DNA of 64,000 nt from Anderseniella sp963698275 (lineage in GTDB: Bacteria; Pseudomonadota; Alphaproteobacteria; Rhizobiales; Aestuariivirgaceae): the NCBI GenBank assembly GCA_963698275.1, contig CAVOQE010000001.1:186001-250000 (forward strand), given 5' to 3'. How positions within the stretch are numbered: the stretch's first letter is position 1; each line of letters opens with the position of its first letter. Under the pieces are notes generated by a model. That model had not been told where the DNA came from. It searched no databases and worked only from the letters and a program-made list of their open reading frames with translations. A program made the translations under genes and the position numbers. This document shows, one piece after another, positions 25,594-34,501 of this stretch.

Positions 25594-25670
25594 GGGCCTG
25601 TAGCTCAATTGGTTAGAGCCGACGGCTCATAACCGTCTGGTTGCAGGTTCGAGTCCTGCCGGGCCCACCA
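25594..25670 (+). tRNA. tRNA with CAT anticodon (Ile2 or elongator Met)
   Basis: 77-nt cloverleaf. Acceptor GGGCCTG pairs with CGGGCCC and CCA is encoded. D-arm AGCTCAATTGGTTAGAGC. Anticodon stem GACGG/CCGTC with loop CTCATAA. T-arm GCAGG TTCGAGT CCTGC. The CAT anticodon can be elongator Met or the lysidine-modified Ile2. The GGGCCTG...CTCATAA form resembles sequences often called Ile2, but this needs a specific test. It is immediately followed by a serine-recombinase cassette. Confidence 0.93.
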
Positions 25671-25898
25671 CCCTTATCTGTCTCTCTCCGTATAAGTGCA
25701 GACCTGTCAAGAATACTCCGACATTCCGGCGGGTTAGCGGAGCCGTTGGCGGAACCTTCTGGCGGTGAGACTCGAAAGTGAGCCCCGAATGGCCGCAAAT
25801 ACCCGCTGAGTCTCTGTTGGCGATTTCGACCACCAGAAGGTTGGAACCGCCTCGTCCGGTAGCTGGTAGCGGTAATTCCAATGGTTGGGATAGGAGAA

Positions 25899-27596
25899 CT
25901 AGTTCGGCATCCTGAGAACCCGCCGCTGCTCATTCCAACAGGCTGGTAGCTTGCCGATGCGCTTGAGCCGTTCGGCGGTGAGATCAACAGGCTGCTTGCC
26001 GGAGAGGATTGCTTTGGTGATATCTGGAGCAAGGAAGGCAAGGGGCAGAACGCGACTGATCTCGCTCGCGGGTAAACCATCAAATTCAGCTATTGCATCA
26101 ACAGAAGTTGCTTCACCTGTCGTGATGAGCATCAGCCATCGACTGGCATTGCGGATGGTCTCTTCCAGCTTTGGATCAACGGTTGGGTTTGCGATCTCAT
26201 TGCCAACGATCAGCTTTGCCTCAACTCCGCGGCGACGAAGCTGGAACGGTATGGTCAAGGTGACTTGATCTGATGGCGGGTTGGTTGGAATTGGATCTGA
26301 CTTATTCAACAAGACGGCGCTCAAAGAAGCTGGGCAGATGTTTATCGTCATCTGTCCGGGCCTGACATCGATCCGCCTGATGGCCATTCTTATGAGTGTT
26401 CGAATGTCTTCATTTATATGATGCGCTGTCTGGTGCTGCAGGCGTTTTGCCGATGCCAGGGCGTGTTCAAGTGTTGTGGCATCAGCAGTGTGAAGTTGAG
26501 TCAATTCAATGAGTTGAGTGTGATCACTCAGGCGTTGAGTCAATCCGTTGATCACCAGTGCTTCAAGTTCAGCGGCAGGTAGACGCCATGCACCGAGATC
26601 CTTTCGCTTGTCCTGCATCAGCCTGTGGGAGATATAGAACCGGTACCGTTTTCCGTGGTGGTTGGCATGGGTTGGCGAGAGGCGGTCGTCTGTCTCGTCA
26701 TACAAAAGACCGGCCAGCAGGCTAGGGTGTTTAGCATTGGTGCCTGATGATCGGTTGTTCCTGTTTACTGCCAAGAGTGCCTGAACCTCAGTCCATAGTT
26801 CCTGATCAATGATTGCTTGATGCTTTCCCTCATAGGTCTCGCCCTTATGTGGCATCCTGCCAATGTAGATCGGGTTTGACAGAAGCAGATACAGCGCACC
26901 GCGGGAGATCGGATTGCCACCGACTATGCGACCGCACTTGTATGTTCTGACCTTGCTGATGACACCACGATGGTCCAGTTGGGTCTTCAGGTCCCGGACA
27001 CCTTTGCACTCGAGATAGAGGCGATAAATCAGCCTGACAGTCTCGGCCTCCTGCTCGTTGATGATGAGCTTGCGATCCTGCACATCGTAGCCGAGTGGGG
27101 CAGGGCCACCCATCCACATACCCTTCTTCTTGGATGCGGTGATCTTGTCGCGAATCCGCTCTGCAGTCACTTCGCGTTCGAACTGTGCGAAAGACAGAAG
27201 CACATTTAATGTGAGGCGGCCCATTGAGGTCGTTGTGTTGAACTGCTGTGTAATCGAAACGAATGACACCTCGTGCTTGTCGAATAGTTCGACCATGCGG
27301 GCAAAATCCATCAGCGCGCGGGTAAGCCGATCAATCTTGTAGACCACGACGATGTCGATCTTTCCGTCCGCAATGTCGTCAAGTAGATTACGAAGGGCAG
27401 GCCGCTCCATGGTCGCACCAGAGATGCCACCGTCATCATAGTGTCGAGGAACAAGCTGCCAGCCCAGTCCACCTTGTGAAGTAATGTACGCCTCGCAAGC
27501 TTCACGCTGTGCATCCAAAGAGTTGAAGTCTTGTTCCAGACCATCCTCGGTGGACTTGCGTGTGTAAACTGCACAGCGGTAATGTTTCTTTTTCAT
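25899..27596 (-). CDS. Large serine recombinase
   Basis: About 565 residues. The N-terminal resolvase domain is CAVYTRKSTEDGLEQDFNSLDAQREACE with the catalytic Ser in YTRKS, then YDDGGISGATMERPALRNLL, VYKIDRLTRALMDF and FNTTTSMGRLTLNVLLSFAQFEREVTAERIRDK. The recombinase domain begins at APLGYDV and has NPIYIGRMPHKGE. A C-terminal helical/coiled region follows. The zinc-ribbon block LLAGLLYDETDDRLSP lacks the usual Cys pairs, a deviation from phage integrases. The start ATG overlaps the DUF2924 stop (ATGA). It probably mobilises the cassette next to the tRNA. Confidence 0.92.
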   Translation of the reverse strand: MKKKHYRCAVYTRKSTEDGLEQDFNSLDAQREACEAYITSQGGLGWQLVPRHYDDGGISGATMERPALRNLLDDIADGKIDIVVVYKIDRLTRALMDFARMVELFDKHEVSFVSITQQFNTTTSMGRLTLNVLLSFAQFEREVTAERIRDKITASKKKGMWMGGPAPLGYDVQDRKLIINEQEAETVRLIYRLYLECKGVRDLKTQLDHRGVISKVRTYKCGRIVGGNPISRGALYLLLSNPIYIGRMPHKGETYEGKHQAIIDQELWTEVQALLAVNRNNRSSGTNAKHPSLLAGLLYDETDDRLSPTHANHHGKRYRFYISHRLMQDKRKDLGAWRLPAAELEALVINGLTQRLSDHTQLIELTQLHTADATTLEHALASAKRLQHQTAHHINEDIRTLIRMAIRRIDVRPGQMTINICPASLSAVLLNKSDPIPTNPPSDQVTLTIPFQLRRRGVEAKLIVGNEIANPTVDPKLEETIRNASRWLMLITTGEATSVDAIAEFDGLPASEISRVLPLAFLAPDITKAILSGKQPVDLTAERLKRIGKLPACWNEQRRVLRMPN

Positions 27597-28006
27597 AGGC
27601 CGAAGAACCTCGGGCCAGACCAATGGCTTCCCGTGATGGCCTTGGCGATGGAGCTGAGGGACCGATGTGTTTTGTCATTCCATCGGAATCCTTCTGCCAG
27701 AACCTCCACATGATGCGTTCGACCATTCCATTCCCGGACCAGTCGGGTTCCCGGTTTGATGGACTGTCTTTCGGTTACCGATCCAGCATTTCCGTTTAGC
27801 AAGCGGCGAAGATTGCGATCCGGCCCGCCAAACTTATGGCATTGCAAATGCCAGGCAGCAGATAACTCAAGGAGTCTGCGACTGACATGTTTGGGAGGGT
27901 CATTTGCCCAATCCTTTGACCAGAGACTTAGCAACTCTGTTCTGGACATGCTGGCGATAGCCTGCAGGCGCGTATTTGGTTCTTCGAATAGTGGGAGAAG
28001 GTTCAT
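27593..28006 (-). CDS. DUF2924 domain protein
   Basis: 137 residues. MSRTELLSLWSKDWANDPPKHVSRRLLELSAAWHLQCHKFGG and the C-terminal GTRLVREWNGRTHHVEVLAEGFRWNDKTHRSLSSIAKAITGSHWSGPRFFGL are the DUF2924 signature. The C-terminal part looks like a small DNA-binding SH3-like domain. It sits between DUF3489 and a serine recombinase with start/stop overlap, a conserved neighbourhood in alphaproteobacterial mobile cassettes, so an accessory role in recombination is inferred. Confidence 0.88.
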   Translation of the reverse strand: MNLLPLFEEPNTRLQAIASMSRTELLSLWSKDWANDPPKHVSRRLLELSAAWHLQCHKFGGPDRNLRRLLNGNAGSVTERQSIKPGTRLVREWNGRTHHVEVLAEGFRWNDKTHRSLSSIAKAITGSHWSGPRFFGL

Positions 28007-28014
28007 GGCCGCGG

Positions 28015-28293
28015 TCACGACTTCACAATGTAGTATCGCGTGATGCCATTGGCATCCTTTCGCGTTGAAACCTCGAGGCCCAGCTTTTTGCGCACCGTTC
28101 CTGACAGGAAACCCCTGACGCTGTGCGGCTGCCATTCGGTCAGCTTGCAGAGCTCGTCCACGCTGGCACCGGCCTTGCGGTTCAGCGAACGCAGGACCAG
28201 GTCGGTCTTGCCGACAGTTGACTTGCTAGGTGTAGGTTTCTTTGTTTGGTGAGTCTGCCGTTGATCGACAATGGTTTCGGTTTGAGTGCTCAT
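28015..28293 (-). CDS. DUF3489 domain protein
   Basis: 92 residues. KTDLVLRSLNRKAGASVDELCKLTEWQPHSVRGFLSGTVRKKLGLEVSTRKDANGITRYYI is a winged-helix-like DUF3489 domain. The start ATG is preceded by AGGAGG with 6-nt spacing, which sets it firmly. It is first of the three-gene DUF3489-DUF2924-recombinase operon (9-bp gap). It could regulate the cassette. Confidence 0.88.
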   Translation of the reverse strand: MSTQTETIVDQRQTHQTKKPTPSKSTVGKTDLVLRSLNRKAGASVDELCKLTEWQPHSVRGFLSGTVRKKLGLEVSTRKDANGITRYYIVKS

Positions 28294-28927
28294 AACAACC
28301 TCCTGGGATGTGGCATCGGTCATTCCGATGCTTCCACCACCGCAAGCCCGCATTAGAGCGGGTGTTCAGAGGGTCATCGCGGCGAGATAAGTTCGCTTGC
28401 CGCGCTGTGACAACTATGGATGCTTCGTTTGCCGTGGAAGTCCAGTCAATTCGGAATTGATTATTCAATCGCGCGGCGACGGTGTTTGTCCCGCTACGAG
28501 CGTCTGCAACTACTTTGTGGATATGGGAATTTGCTGGTTTGCAAACACCAAATTGCTGCGTTGCGTTGAAAGGAAAGGATGGGCGGGAAGTGTGAATTCA
28601 CCGCAACTGCGCAGAGGTACGGTCAATTTCGGTAAAGCGGACATCCATCCGACGGAGCTTCTATGCGTGATGCTGCGTCGCCGCATGACAGCTTCGAGCC
28701 CATAGTGGCAGTCGCACTAACCTTCAGTTGACTTCTGTTCTAACCTTATTAAGCGGACATTGCCGAAACGCCGGTACTAAGCACAAGCTTCGATTGAAAT
28801 GCCAAGCCTAGATTGGCGTTGATCAAGATCATTATCCCCGCGCCTCTATGTGCCTATTGTCTATCCGCACAGCACGTTCGATCAATTCGCTTTGCTGCAA
28901 TTCTGAGAGAGTCTGCGGAGGTTCAAG
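28294..28927. other. 634-bp gene-free region
   Basis: No supported coding region; the 102-residue open frame at 28397-28705 has no domain. It includes the promoter side of the DUF3489 cassette, a short GCCCGC..GCGGG hairpin near 28348, and near its right end an FNR-like box serving the universal stress protein gene. Confidence 0.5.
28819..28832 (+). promoter_or_regulatory. FNR-type box upstream of universal stress protein gene
   Basis: TTGATCAAGATCAT matches TTGAT-N4-ATCAA at 9 of 10 positions, centred about 103 bp upstream of the Usp start. It is consistent with the frequent FNR control of tandem Usp genes. Confidence 0.65.
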
Positions 28928-29911
28928 ATGCAACGGTTCAAGAAGATCCTGTATGTCCATGAAGAAGAGGCAGATGTCGCAGCTGCAACCTTGAACCTCG
29001 CCGTTGATTTGGCAAAAAGAAACAGCGGTGAGGTTGATCTCATCAGCGTTATTGAACTGCCGCCAATAATGTTTACCTCTAGCACAGCAGTGCTGCTGCA
29101 GTCTCGTTGGCAGAAACAAACAGAAGAGCAACTTGAAGAGTTAGCGCGCGCAGTTGCTCCAAACGGCAACCTTAAGACAAAGGTTCTTACTGGCAAGCCA
29201 CATATCCAGATTGTCCGCGAAGTCCTGCGCCATGGCTACGATCTGGTCATTAAGCCAATAGGCCCAAGCGGTCTGATAGATCGTCTCCTGGGCCGCGTGG
29301 ATATGAGGTTGTTGGCGCAGTGCCCTTGTCCTGTGTGGCTCTCAAAGGGCGAGGCTTACGGAGCATTTGACCATGTGCTCGCTGCAGTCGATGCAGCGTT
29401 CGAAGTTAATGGTGGGAGCAAGGTTGACGATGAACAGGCCGAAGCCCCCCTGAACAAGCAAATTCTTGAGTTGGCGTTCTCATTGTGTGCCGACAGCAAC
29501 GCCGAGCTGCACGTGGGACACGCCTGGTATCCACCGTTCTTGTCAACGTACGCCCGAGCGAGAGCTAATTTGCCTGAGAAAGAGATTGCAGCCTATGTGA
29601 GCTCTGTCAAACGCGGACATACCAACTGGTTGCGGCGGCTCATGACTAAAGCCAAAAAATGGGTAGGGGCAGATGTCTTCAAATCAATCAAATTGCATAC
29701 ACACTTGCGCCACGGAGGGCCAGACAAGGAAATTCCGAAGCTTATCTCTGAAATTCAGTCTGATCTGGTCATCATGGGTACAGTTGCACGAACAGGGATT
29801 TCTGGTCTGGTGATGGGGAATACCGCAGAAAAAATACTGGATAAGATCACCTGTTCCGTGCTGGCAGTAAAGCCACCTGATTTTGTATCTAGTGTGAAAC
29901 TAGATGATTGA
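28928..29911 (+). CDS. Tandem-domain universal stress protein
   Basis: 327 residues comprising two UspA domains: KKILYVHEEEADVAAATLNLAVDLAKRN...VKPIGPSGLIDRLLGRVDMRLLAQCPCPVWL, and a second from about residue 148 ending in LVIMGTVARTGISGLVMGNTAEKILDKITCSVLAVKPPDF. That second domain carries the G-x2-G-x9-G-S/T-like nucleotide-binding motif. GGAGG lies 6 nt before the ATG. The next gene, an APC permease, follows after 16 bp. Likely a stress or low-oxygen ATP-binding protein. Confidence 0.9.
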   Translation: MQRFKKILYVHEEEADVAAATLNLAVDLAKRNSGEVDLISVIELPPIMFTSSTAVLLQSRWQKQTEEQLEELARAVAPNGNLKTKVLTGKPHIQIVREVLRHGYDLVIKPIGPSGLIDRLLGRVDMRLLAQCPCPVWLSKGEAYGAFDHVLAAVDAAFEVNGGSKVDDEQAEAPLNKQILELAFSLCADSNAELHVGHAWYPPFLSTYARARANLPEKEIAAYVSSVKRGHTNWLRRLMTKAKKWVGADVFKSIKLHTHLRHGGPDKEIPKLISEIQSDLVIMGTVARTGISGLVMGNTAEKILDKITCSVLAVKPPDFVSSVKLDD

Positions 29912-29927
29912 TCCGCAAGTGTAAGTG

Positions 29928-31172
29928 ATGACTGCCAAAGCCAAACAAGCACAGCATGATCATAGCCAAGAAGGGGCGCTAAAGCGGCGCTTGACTTTAC
30001 CGCTTCTGACACTCTATGGCCTCGGTGTTACCGTCGGTGCCGGGATCTACGTGCTTGTCGGCATTACTGCTGCAAAGGCAGGCTTCTTTGCCCCTATTTC
30101 ATTCTTGCTTGCTGCGATGGTAGTAGCGTTCACCGGATTTTCATACTCAGAGTTTGGTACCCGGTACCCCGTTAGTGCCGGCGAGGCCGCCTATGTCAGG
30201 AACGGCCTGAAATCGGGGGCGCTGGCACTTGTTGTCGGCTTGATGGTGGCAACGTCCGGTGTCGTCTCATCAGCGGTGATATCGATTGGTGCTGCTACCT
30301 ATATCGGACAACTCGTTCCCCTTTCACATGCGACGCTGACGGCACTTGTTATCGTGTCGCTTGGGCTAGTCGCAGCTTGGGGCATCCTTGAGTCAGTCGC
30401 TGTCGCGGCGGTCTTCACAGTGATTGAAATTGTTGGCCTGTTCTTTGTTGTTGGGTACGGCTTTGTGCTTAAGCCGGATTTGCTAAGCGACATGGGACGT
30501 CTTGTCCCACCGTTTGAACTCAGTGCGTGGACGGGCATTGCATCCGCAGGACTATTGGCATTCTTCGCGTTCGTCGGTTTTGAAGATATCGCCAACGTTG
30601 CAGAGGAGGTGAAAAATCCGCGCAAGAACCTGCCTAAGGCAGTCATTTTGACGTTGGTCATCGCCACGATGCTCTATCTTGCAGTCGTCTCAGTCGTCAT
30701 TCTCGTTGTGCCCATGAGTACGCTCAGCAAATCTGCGGCTCCATTGGCTCTAATTTTCGAAAACGCTGGGGCTCGCATCCAGGGAGCTTTCACAATCGTG
30801 GCGTTAATCGCAACCATCAATGGCGTGCTCATCCAAATGATTATGGCATCACGCGTCCTTTATGGACTGGCTTCTCAGGGCAGCTTACCCAAAAAACTGA
30901 CCTATGTTCACCCTGTAACAGGAACCCCCCTAGTGACCACAGCCCTGGTTGTGGCCATTATACTGGGCCTTGCCCTTTTCTTTCCCATTACTGAGCTTGC
31001 AGAGACTACATCCCGCATTGTTCTGATCGTTTTCATGATTGTAAATCTGGCTCTCCTGAGCTTGAAATTGTCTGATGATCCTACACCAGACGATATCTTC
31101 CAGGTTCCGATTTGGGTGCCAGGATTGGGCTTCTTCAGTAGCCTGTTACTACTCCTGTCGGGGTTCTTGTAA
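29928..31172 (+). CDS. APC-family amino acid permease
   Basis: 414 residues, strongly hydrophobic. LTLYGLGVTVGAGIYVLVGITAAKAG is the conserved first transmembrane segment (GxGIYxLxG), followed by FSYSEFGTRYPVSAGEAAYV, FFAFVGFEDIANVAEEVKNPRKNLPKAV (TM6 region) and MIMASRVLYGLASQGSLPKKL. These are diagnostic of APC amino acid/polyamine transporters. It is shorter at the C-terminus than 12-TM members. Probably cotranscribed with the upstream universal stress protein. Substrate unknown. Confidence 0.88.
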   Translation: MTAKAKQAQHDHSQEGALKRRLTLPLLTLYGLGVTVGAGIYVLVGITAAKAGFFAPISFLLAAMVVAFTGFSYSEFGTRYPVSAGEAAYVRNGLKSGALALVVGLMVATSGVVSSAVISIGAATYIGQLVPLSHATLTALVIVSLGLVAAWGILESVAVAAVFTVIEIVGLFFVVGYGFVLKPDLLSDMGRLVPPFELSAWTGIASAGLLAFFAFVGFEDIANVAEEVKNPRKNLPKAVILTLVIATMLYLAVVSVVILVVPMSTLSKSAAPLALIFENAGARIQGAFTIVALIATINGVLIQMIMASRVLYGLASQGSLPKKLTYVHPVTGTPLVTTALVVAIILGLALFFPITELAETTSRIVLIVFMIVNLALLSLKLSDDPTPDDIFQVPIWVPGLGFFSSLLLLLSGFL

Positions 31173-31508
31173 GTACCCAGAACCTCGCAGGTGCAGCGAA
31201 TGTCTGCAACCGAGTACTGCGAATAGCGAGAGCCAATGACCGCAATGGGCCGACAACTTCTTACCGGCGGCAATCAAGAGCGACATCCGGGCGGTCCCTT
31301 ACGAAGCGGTACTGCTTGTAAGGTGCTCCTAGCCAAGGGCTGTAAAGAAAATGAGCGTTTAACTTAACAGGACCAATCCTGTAATGGGGCGCATTGGCAA
31401 CTAAAGGCACCGTCAGTTAAGAAAGTCCGCCCGACCTGAATGTGGCCATCCTGCATTCTCACATACTTATTGTTCTCTTGGGTGGAAATCTGCAGAGTTA
31501 CGGGCACC
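31173..31508. other. 336-bp gene-free region
   Basis: No coding region, RNA gene or clear terminator is visible. Base composition is less GC-rich than the flanking housekeeping genes, consistent with accessory DNA. Confidence 0.4.
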
Positions 31509-32153
31509 ATGGCTAAAAGAGGCGCGCCGCATCGGCACCATTACATCCCGCGGATGATCCTTCGGAATTTTGTCAACGCCGAAGGCAGGCTTTACTTTTG
31601 GCGCCGCGAGTTCAAGATTGGAGACGTCAAAACGACGACTGCCGAGAACCTGTTCCTTGAAGACAACCTTTACACCATAGTCGGAGACAATGGTGAACGT
31701 GACGTGTCGATCGAGAAGGGGTTCGCGAAAATGGAGTCGGTCGGCGCTCGGCTTATCGCCGATCTCCTTGCCGTCGTAAGATCCGGAGGAACGCCCAGGC
31801 TCAGCGCAGATGCTTGGGAATTCATTGCACTCTTTCACTACTATTCAGGTAAGCGCTCGTCCGCCTGGCACAATCAATTCGTCAGTCGTGATGAGGTCAT
31901 GGCAGTCGCCAAGGCTATTTCCGAGGAACCGCGATGGACCGATGCCGATCGAGCCAAGATGGTAGATGTCCCAGACCTTGATCGAGTCATGAACAATGCT
32001 CGGATCGCAGCACAAGGCACCCCACCGCCGGATGACCTGCTCGGCTTGATGCGCAGTCGTGGCATGGCTACCCAAACTGGCGAGGCGTCACTGCGGACCG
32101 TCATCGCTGAGGGCGGGTTTACGAATAGGGGCCCACATCTCGCGAGCGCTTAA
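31509..32153 (+). CDS. DUF4238 domain protein, probably C-terminally short
   Basis: 214 residues. RHHYIPRMILRNFVNAEGRLYFWRRE is the DUF4238 start motif (HHY-P-x-L-R-F), followed by LFLEDNLYTIVGDNG. Typical members are about 270-300 residues and end in a block that recognises a conserved DPV motif; this one stops after GGFTNRGPHLASA, so it may be truncated. Function unknown; members are common in defence and mobile islands. It sits between a permease and IS-disrupted genes. Confidence 0.72.
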   Translation: MAKRGAPHRHHYIPRMILRNFVNAEGRLYFWRREFKIGDVKTTTAENLFLEDNLYTIVGDNGERDVSIEKGFAKMESVGARLIADLLAVVRSGGTPRLSADAWEFIALFHYYSGKRSSAWHNQFVSRDEVMAVAKAISEEPRWTDADRAKMVDVPDLDRVMNNARIAAQGTPPPDDLLGLMRSRGMATQTGEASLRTVIAEGGFTNRGPHLASA

Positions 32154-32276
32154 AGCGCGCCGGATCATCGATGGCCGCTGCAAACGCCAATGCGGTTAAA
32201 TGCAGCGAGGTTTTCTGGCAGGGCGGAAAAATTTTCAATGCCGCTTCTTCACAGAGTGAACTGGACAGAAAAATAA

Positions 32277-32950
32277 CTAGAGGTTTTCTTTAATGAGAAT
32301 TTCTATACGAATTGTTTCTTGAGACGTGAAAGGTTCTCGTTGCTCACAGCGTGCACGCATTATGCGAATGGCACTTCGAACCGCATGACCAGTATTCTGC
32401 GCAATGATTGCGTCCAGAACATCTTCTCGCAAGGCCCTCTCGGTGAATGGTGTTCTTTCATGTGCCACGATAATTGTCTGCTTGGTATCAACGCATTGAC
32501 TAAGAGCTTCAACCGGCGCCTGAGCTTCCGGGTTAAGGACATACGCCCCTATGACGTTAGGGTTGTTTTCTGCACATTGTCTTACAATGCGGGATGCTCG
32601 CTCCTCGTTGCCGTATGTCTCGAGGGATGGCAGAACCTGTATCTCTGGAAACATGCGCCCGATTGTCTCGTCGAATCCTAAACGTCGCTCAATGCTGTCA
32701 CGAGCCTGCATGGTGTCAGTGATGACGATGACTTTCCCGTTTTTGGCTTTCGAAAAGCTTCCTACCAACCTTCCTGCCGTGGCTCCAGCTGCATGGCTGT
32801 CAATTCCAACAAAATCTACTTCTGACGCCTTGGGCTGACCTGAAAGGAAATGTACGACCTCGATGCCACGTTCCAACAAACGCGTTGTAGCATCTCTGAC
32901 CTGTGGAGATTCCGGAATCATTATGGCCACCCCGTTGACTGGCCCCAACT
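32277..32950 (-). pseudogene. LacI-family regulator, effector-binding domain only (5' end removed by IS)
   Basis: The frame encodes GVAIMIPESPQVRDATTRLLERGIEVVHFLSGQP, FVGIDSHAAGATAGRLVGSFSKAKNGKVIVITDTMQARDSIERRLGFDETI and YVLNPEAQAPVEAL. This is the periplasmic-binding-like C-terminal domain of a LacI/RbsB-type regulator (about residues 115-335 of a full protein). Upstream the frame runs directly into the end of the IS3-family element, so the helix-turn-helix half is missing. The rest is not found on the other side of the IS. Presumably non-functional as a repressor. Confidence 0.85.
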
Positions 32951-32969
32951 GGTTGGTCCGGTTTGAATG

Positions 32970-33785
32970 TTAGTTCATGGGCGGCATTTGCTGCAATGGG
33001 ATGATTGCTTCAGGTGCGGGCGGCTGGTATCCAAGGGAACTGTGGGGCCGTTTGGTGTTGTAATGATGCCGCCATTGCTCAATGACGATCTGAGCCTCTT
33101 TCAGTGAGTAGAAGATCTCCCCGTTGAGCAGTTCGTCCCGGAACCGGGCGTTGAAGCTCTCCACATATCCGTTCTCCCAGGGCGATCCCGGCTCAATGTA
33201 AGCCGTTTGCGCGCCGACTGCACTGATCCAACTGCGGACAGCCTCAGCAATGAACTCTGGGCCGTTATCTGAGCGGATGTAAGCGGGAACACCGCGCAGA
33301 ATGAACAGGTCGGTGAGGACATCGATCACATCGACAGAGTTGAGCTTACGTTTGACGCGGATGGCAAGACACTCCCGGCCAAACTCATCCAAGACGTTCA
33401 GGGTTCGGAATGCCCGTCCATCATCAGTTCGATGATGCACGAAGTCGTAGGACCACACGTGGTTCACGTATTCTGCTCGCAGCCGGATGCACGACCCATC
33501 ATTGAGCCACAGACGGCCTTTCTTGGGTTGCTTTGGCGGGACTTTCAGCCCCTCACGTTGCCACAAGCGTTCGATCCGCTTGTCATTGACCTGCCAGCCC
33601 GCGTCACGTAGCAGCGCTGCAACGCGACGGTAGCCATATCGACCATACTGCCGGGCCAGCTCGATCATATCAGCGACAAGGCGCTCTTCATCTTCTCTGC
33701 CCCTGGGCACGTGGCGCTGTGTAGTGCGATGCTGGCCAAGTACGCGGCAGGCCCGGCGTTCTGAGACGCCTAACCTGCCACGCAC
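32970..33785 (-). CDS. IS3-family transposase OrfB
   Basis: 271 residues shown from the first Met; in vivo probably made as an OrfAB fusion by -1 frameshifting. HTH_21 block ELARQYGRYGYRRVAALLRDAGWQVNDKRIERLWQREGLKVP. rve integrase core with catalytic Asp in VWSYDFVHHRTDDGRAF, Asp in YIRSDNGPEFIAEAV and Glu in SPWENGYVESFNARFRDELL. C-terminal HHYNTKRPHSSLGYQPPA. It appears intact. Confidence 0.93.
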   Translation of the reverse strand: MRGRLGVSERRACRVLGQHRTTQRHVPRGREDEERLVADMIELARQYGRYGYRRVAALLRDAGWQVNDKRIERLWQREGLKVPPKQPKKGRLWLNDGSCIRLRAEYVNHVWSYDFVHHRTDDGRAFRTLNVLDEFGRECLAIRVKRKLNSVDVIDVLTDLFILRGVPAYIRSDNGPEFIAEAVRSWISAVGAQTAYIEPGSPWENGYVESFNARFRDELLNGEIFYSLKEAQIVIEQWRHHYNTKRPHSSLGYQPPAPEAIIPLQQMPPMN

Positions 33786-33817
33786 CTGATCAATGCACTT
33801 GCGGCGACGTGCGGGGC

Positions 33818-34096
33818 TTAGAAGTTTCCCCGGGCGGCCTCGGCTAGGATTTGCTTGTCGATGGTCAGATCAGCAACAGCACGACGCAGCTGCTCGTTCT
33901 CCTTCTGGAGCTTCTTCAATTCCTTCAGTTGATCAGTGCCCATGCCGCCATACTGCTTGCGCCAGCGGTAGTACGTCTGCTCTGTGATGCTCACCTGCCG
34001 GATCGCATCAACACGAGCCATTCCCTGCCCAACCAGCACATCGACCTGGCGCAACTTCGAGACAATCTCTTCCGGTTTGTGACGCTTCGTAGCCAT
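33818..34096 (-). CDS. IS3-family transposase OrfA
   Basis: 92 residues. Helix-turn-helix KPEEIVSKLRQVDVLVGQGMARVDAIRQVSITEQTYYRWRKQYGGM, then a leucine-zipper-like coiled coil LKELKKLQKENEQLRRAVADLTIDKQIL. The start was chosen at MATKRHK, with GGAGG 7 nt upstream, rather than the longer frame. It overlaps orfB in another frame, as usual for IS3. Confidence 0.92.
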   Translation of the reverse strand: MATKRHKPEEIVSKLRQVDVLVGQGMARVDAIRQVSITEQTYYRWRKQYGGMGTDQLKELKKLQKENEQLRRAVADLTIDKQILAEAARGNF

Positions 34097-34135
34097 TTTC
34101 AGTCCTCCTTTTACTAACATTTAGGATGGACCAAT

Positions 34136-34501
34136 TCAGTGGGGGAAGATCACAGCCCGTTCAGGCCGCCACACCCGCTCCGGTGCGCGCCAGTCGATCC
34201 CCTCGATCAGCATCGACAATTGAGCCGAGCTCAGTACGACCCTGCCACCGTGATCATCGACCTGCGGCCATATGAACCCACCCTGGTCAAGACGCTTTGT
34301 GAACAGGCACAGGCCATTGCCATCCCAGAACACAATCTTGATCAGGTTCGCTTTACGGCCGCGAAAGGCAAACAGGTGACCCGAGAATGGATCTTCACGC
34401 AGCACTGCCTCGACCAACATGGCCAGACCGTCCATCCCCTTGCGCATGTCAGTGACGCCTGCAGCGATATGCACTTTGACCCCGGCTGGAAGCATCATCA
34501 T
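34136..34501 (-). CDS. IS66-family accessory protein TnpB
   Basis: 121 residues. GVKVHIAAGVTDMRKGMDGLAMLV, FSGHLFAFRGRKANLIKIVFWDGNGLCLFTKRL and WPQ...LSSAQLSMLIEGIDWR are the IS66 Orf2/TnpB signature. The last residues (ERAVIFPH) and stop lie at the IS3 border, so the native end may be slightly altered. The start overlaps the tnpA stop. The main IS66 transposase (TnpC) is missing on the downstream side. Confidence 0.9.
   Translation of the reverse strand: MMMLPAGVKVHIAAGVTDMRKGMDGLAMLVEAVLREDPFSGHLFAFRGRKANLIKIVFWDGNGLCLFTKRLDQGGFIWPQVDDHGGRVVLSSAQLSMLIEGIDWRAPERVWRPERAVIFPH

Larger units (their letters stand above)
32952..34138 (-). mobile_element. IS3-family insertion sequence
   Basis: Two overlapping reading frames (orfA, orfB) on the minus strand are bounded by imperfect terminal inverted repeats: TTGGTCCGGTTTGAATGTTAG on the left and, read inward from the right, TTGGTCCATCCTAAATGTTAG. 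The left end abuts the truncated LacI gene and the right end abuts the IS66 remnant. Exact ends and target duplication are not certain. Confidence 0.88.

Noticed and set aside
25627..25881. Open frame antisense to the tRNA reading GPAGLEPATR
   Set aside because: This peptide is the well-known artefact of translating tRNA genes on the opposite strand.
28397..28705. 102-residue open frame right of the recombinase cassette
   Set aside because: No recognisable domain or start signal.
25640..28760. tRNA-derived attL/attR pair around the recombinase cassette
   Set aside because: I could not find a second copy of the tRNA 3' end (GGTTCGAGTCCTGCCGG) on the other side of the cassette.
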